A stretch of DNA of 64,000 nt from contig JBOGKE010000034.1 of NCBI GenBank assembly GCA_050745265.1, positions 1-64,000 on the forward strand, given 5' to 3'. Made by a program: the position numbers and the translations under genes. Shown here piece by piece: positions 63,224-64,000 of the stretch (the first letter of the stretch is position 1; each line of letters starts with the position of its first letter). Below the pieces are notes generated by a model. That model did no database searches. It was not told the origin of the DNA and saw only the letters and a program-made list of their open reading frames with translations. The stretch comes from RH2-MAG17b sp050745265. Its GTDB lineage: Bacteria > Acidobacteriota > Terriglobia > UBA7540.

Positions 63224-63538
63224 CGCGGGACTGGAAGCGGCAACGATCGGGAAGGTCATGCTGAGCGGACCGGAGCAGCATCCGTGCGTTCATAGAGCTA
63301 GGCAAATACGCAGATCCTTCGTCGCCCTCGACTGCTCCGAAATGTTCGGTCGGTACCCCTCACCCGGCTCGGTCCGCTCGCCACCCTCTTCCTCGGGAAG
63401 AGGGCCGGAGTTCCCGTTCTTCAAGCCCTCTCCCTCGGGGAGAGCGTGCCCGAGGAACGAGGGCGGGCGAGGGGTCAGCTCGCGCTTGTCGCGAAGCGAC
63501 ATGAAAAACTCCTCTGGACGACATTTTCCGACGTTTTT
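63224..63538. other. Intergenic region with dispersed repeats
   Basis: No gene is recognised. 63257-63345 is a diverged GAAGAATCT-type element (CAGATCCTTCGTCGCC). 63357-63480 contains CCCTCACCCGG and an inverted pair of CTCTTCCTCGGGAAGAG / CTCTCCCTCGGGGAGAG units followed by GGGCGAGGGGTC, a common low-complexity palindrome type. Confidence 0.55.
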
Positions 63539-63961
63539 TCAGAATGCGTCCAGTGCGCGGCTGATGTGTCGAGCGGCTACTTGGGGGTTCAGGGGCTGGG
63601 CCACACAGTCGAAGGCGCCCAGTTCCAAAGCGGCCTGAGCTTCGTTGGTGACCGAAGGCGCGGTGAGCATGACGACGCGTGTTTCCCGCAACGCGCCGTT
63701 CGAAGCAAGTTTTTTGAGGAGGCCGAATCCGTCAAAATCCCGTAGGTTCCCTTCCACGAAAACCACCTTCGACTGGAGCGCGGGAGGCACGCCGGAAAGC
63801 AATCGCTCGGCCGCGGCGCCGTCGGGCAGCCAGCGCACGCGGCAGCCGCGGCTCTCAAGCGTATGGAGCAGAAGGGAAGCCTGGGCTTCATCACTCATCA
63901 CGAGGGCCACGTCCACCCTTTTCGCTGTCTCCCGCTGATCCACCGTCCATCCGGCCGGCAC
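63539..63961 (-). CDS. Degenerate response-regulator receiver domain (possibly truncated by window edge)
   Basis: About 140 aa with a receiver (CheY-like) pattern: VALVMSDEAQASLLLHTLES, VVFVEGNLRDFDGFGLLKKL, VVMLTAPS, GAFDCVAQPLNP. The phosphoacceptor Asp position reads Glu (F-V-E), one of the acidic-pair residues is Ser, and the conserved Lys is Gln. Phosphorylation as in normal regulators is therefore unlikely; the Glu could mimic the active state. GTG 63961 is a possible start, but the frame stays open to the window edge, so the N-terminus may lie outside. Confidence 0.7.
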   Translation of the reverse strand: MPAGWTVDQRETAKRVDVALVMSDEAQASLLLHTLESRGCRVRWLPDGAAAERLLSGVPPALQSKVVFVEGNLRDFDGFGLLKKLASNGALRETRVVMLTAPSVTNEAQAALELGAFDCVAQPLNPQVAARHISRALDAF

Positions 63962-64000
63962 TGCCCTTCCGCCTCCCGCGTTGCGGGCTTCCCGCCGCGC

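Overview
The window looks like a high-GC chromosomal segment from a soil-type bacterium, most probably Acidobacteriota (Solibacter/Bryobacter-like). This placement is an inference from gene content and style: a CE15 glucuronoyl esterase, Tat-exported sugar-isomerase and GH20 proteins, a BlaI/M56-TonB pair, a Tal-Pgi fusion, a DUF92 fusion, and many families of short palindromic intergenic repeats. It is Gram-negative-type: it has the KDO genes kdsD and kdsC, TonB-like domains, and mesodiaminopimelate and L,D-transpeptidase wall chemistry. No plasmid or phage backbone is visible. One IS630-type element is the only complete mobile element.

Layout. 1-1045 is the 5' part of a 23S rRNA gene on the minus strand. 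It carries an unusually long helix expansion, and no 16S rRNA or tRNA lies upstream of it. 1676-8571 (minus) holds dapF, a membrane GT-C-like protein, a PfkB kinase, mtnP, an MBL hydrolase, methylmalonyl-CoA epimerase and MeaB; three two-hairpin repeats separate consecutive genes here. 8902-16731 (plus) holds a Uma2 nuclease-like protein, an L,D-transpeptidase with an overlapping M23 peptidase, a Tat sugar isomerase, IS630, a DUF3179 protein and a cupin. 16879-20500 (minus) holds a ROK kinase, an aldehyde dehydrogenase and a broken PKD-domain gene. 20574-31230 holds UPF0182, a methyltransferase, RraA, an MFS-GH20 pair, DUF4142, a lone CheB and a phosphoribosyltransferase.

31665-40829 holds a formate/nitrite-type channel, then blaI and a large M56/TonB/POTRA sensor-like protein with a frameshift and a decayed duplicated tail. 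It continues with an S41-like protein lacking both catalytic residues, a divergent polysaccharide deacetylase and a CE15 esterase. 40933-52085 holds SecA with a ~140-residue insertion, a Nudix hydrolase, inorganic pyrophosphatase, and a coupled set glpD-ubiA-(VTE5/VTE6-like fusion) preceded by an APC permease. 52577-64000 holds an MFS protein, kdsC/kdsD, an HpnP-like cobalamin radical SAM protein, and a central carbon/redox set (sthA, ROK-like, rpiB, tal-pgi). It ends in a degenerate receiver protein that may run off the window.

How genes work together. dapF, the L,D-transpeptidase, the M23 peptidase, the S41-like protein and the deacetylase all concern the cell wall. mce and meaB serve the methylmalonyl-CoA pathway. 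sthA, rpiB and tal-pgi tie NADPH balance to the pentose phosphate pathway. The best candidate for an undescribed pathway is the glpD-ubiA-prenol-kinase fusion set. It encodes a plausible route from a free polyprenol through monophosphate and diphosphate kinases to a membrane prenyltransferase, translationally coupled to a glycerol-3-phosphate dehydrogenase. All functional assignments rest on reading motifs by eye; no database search was run.
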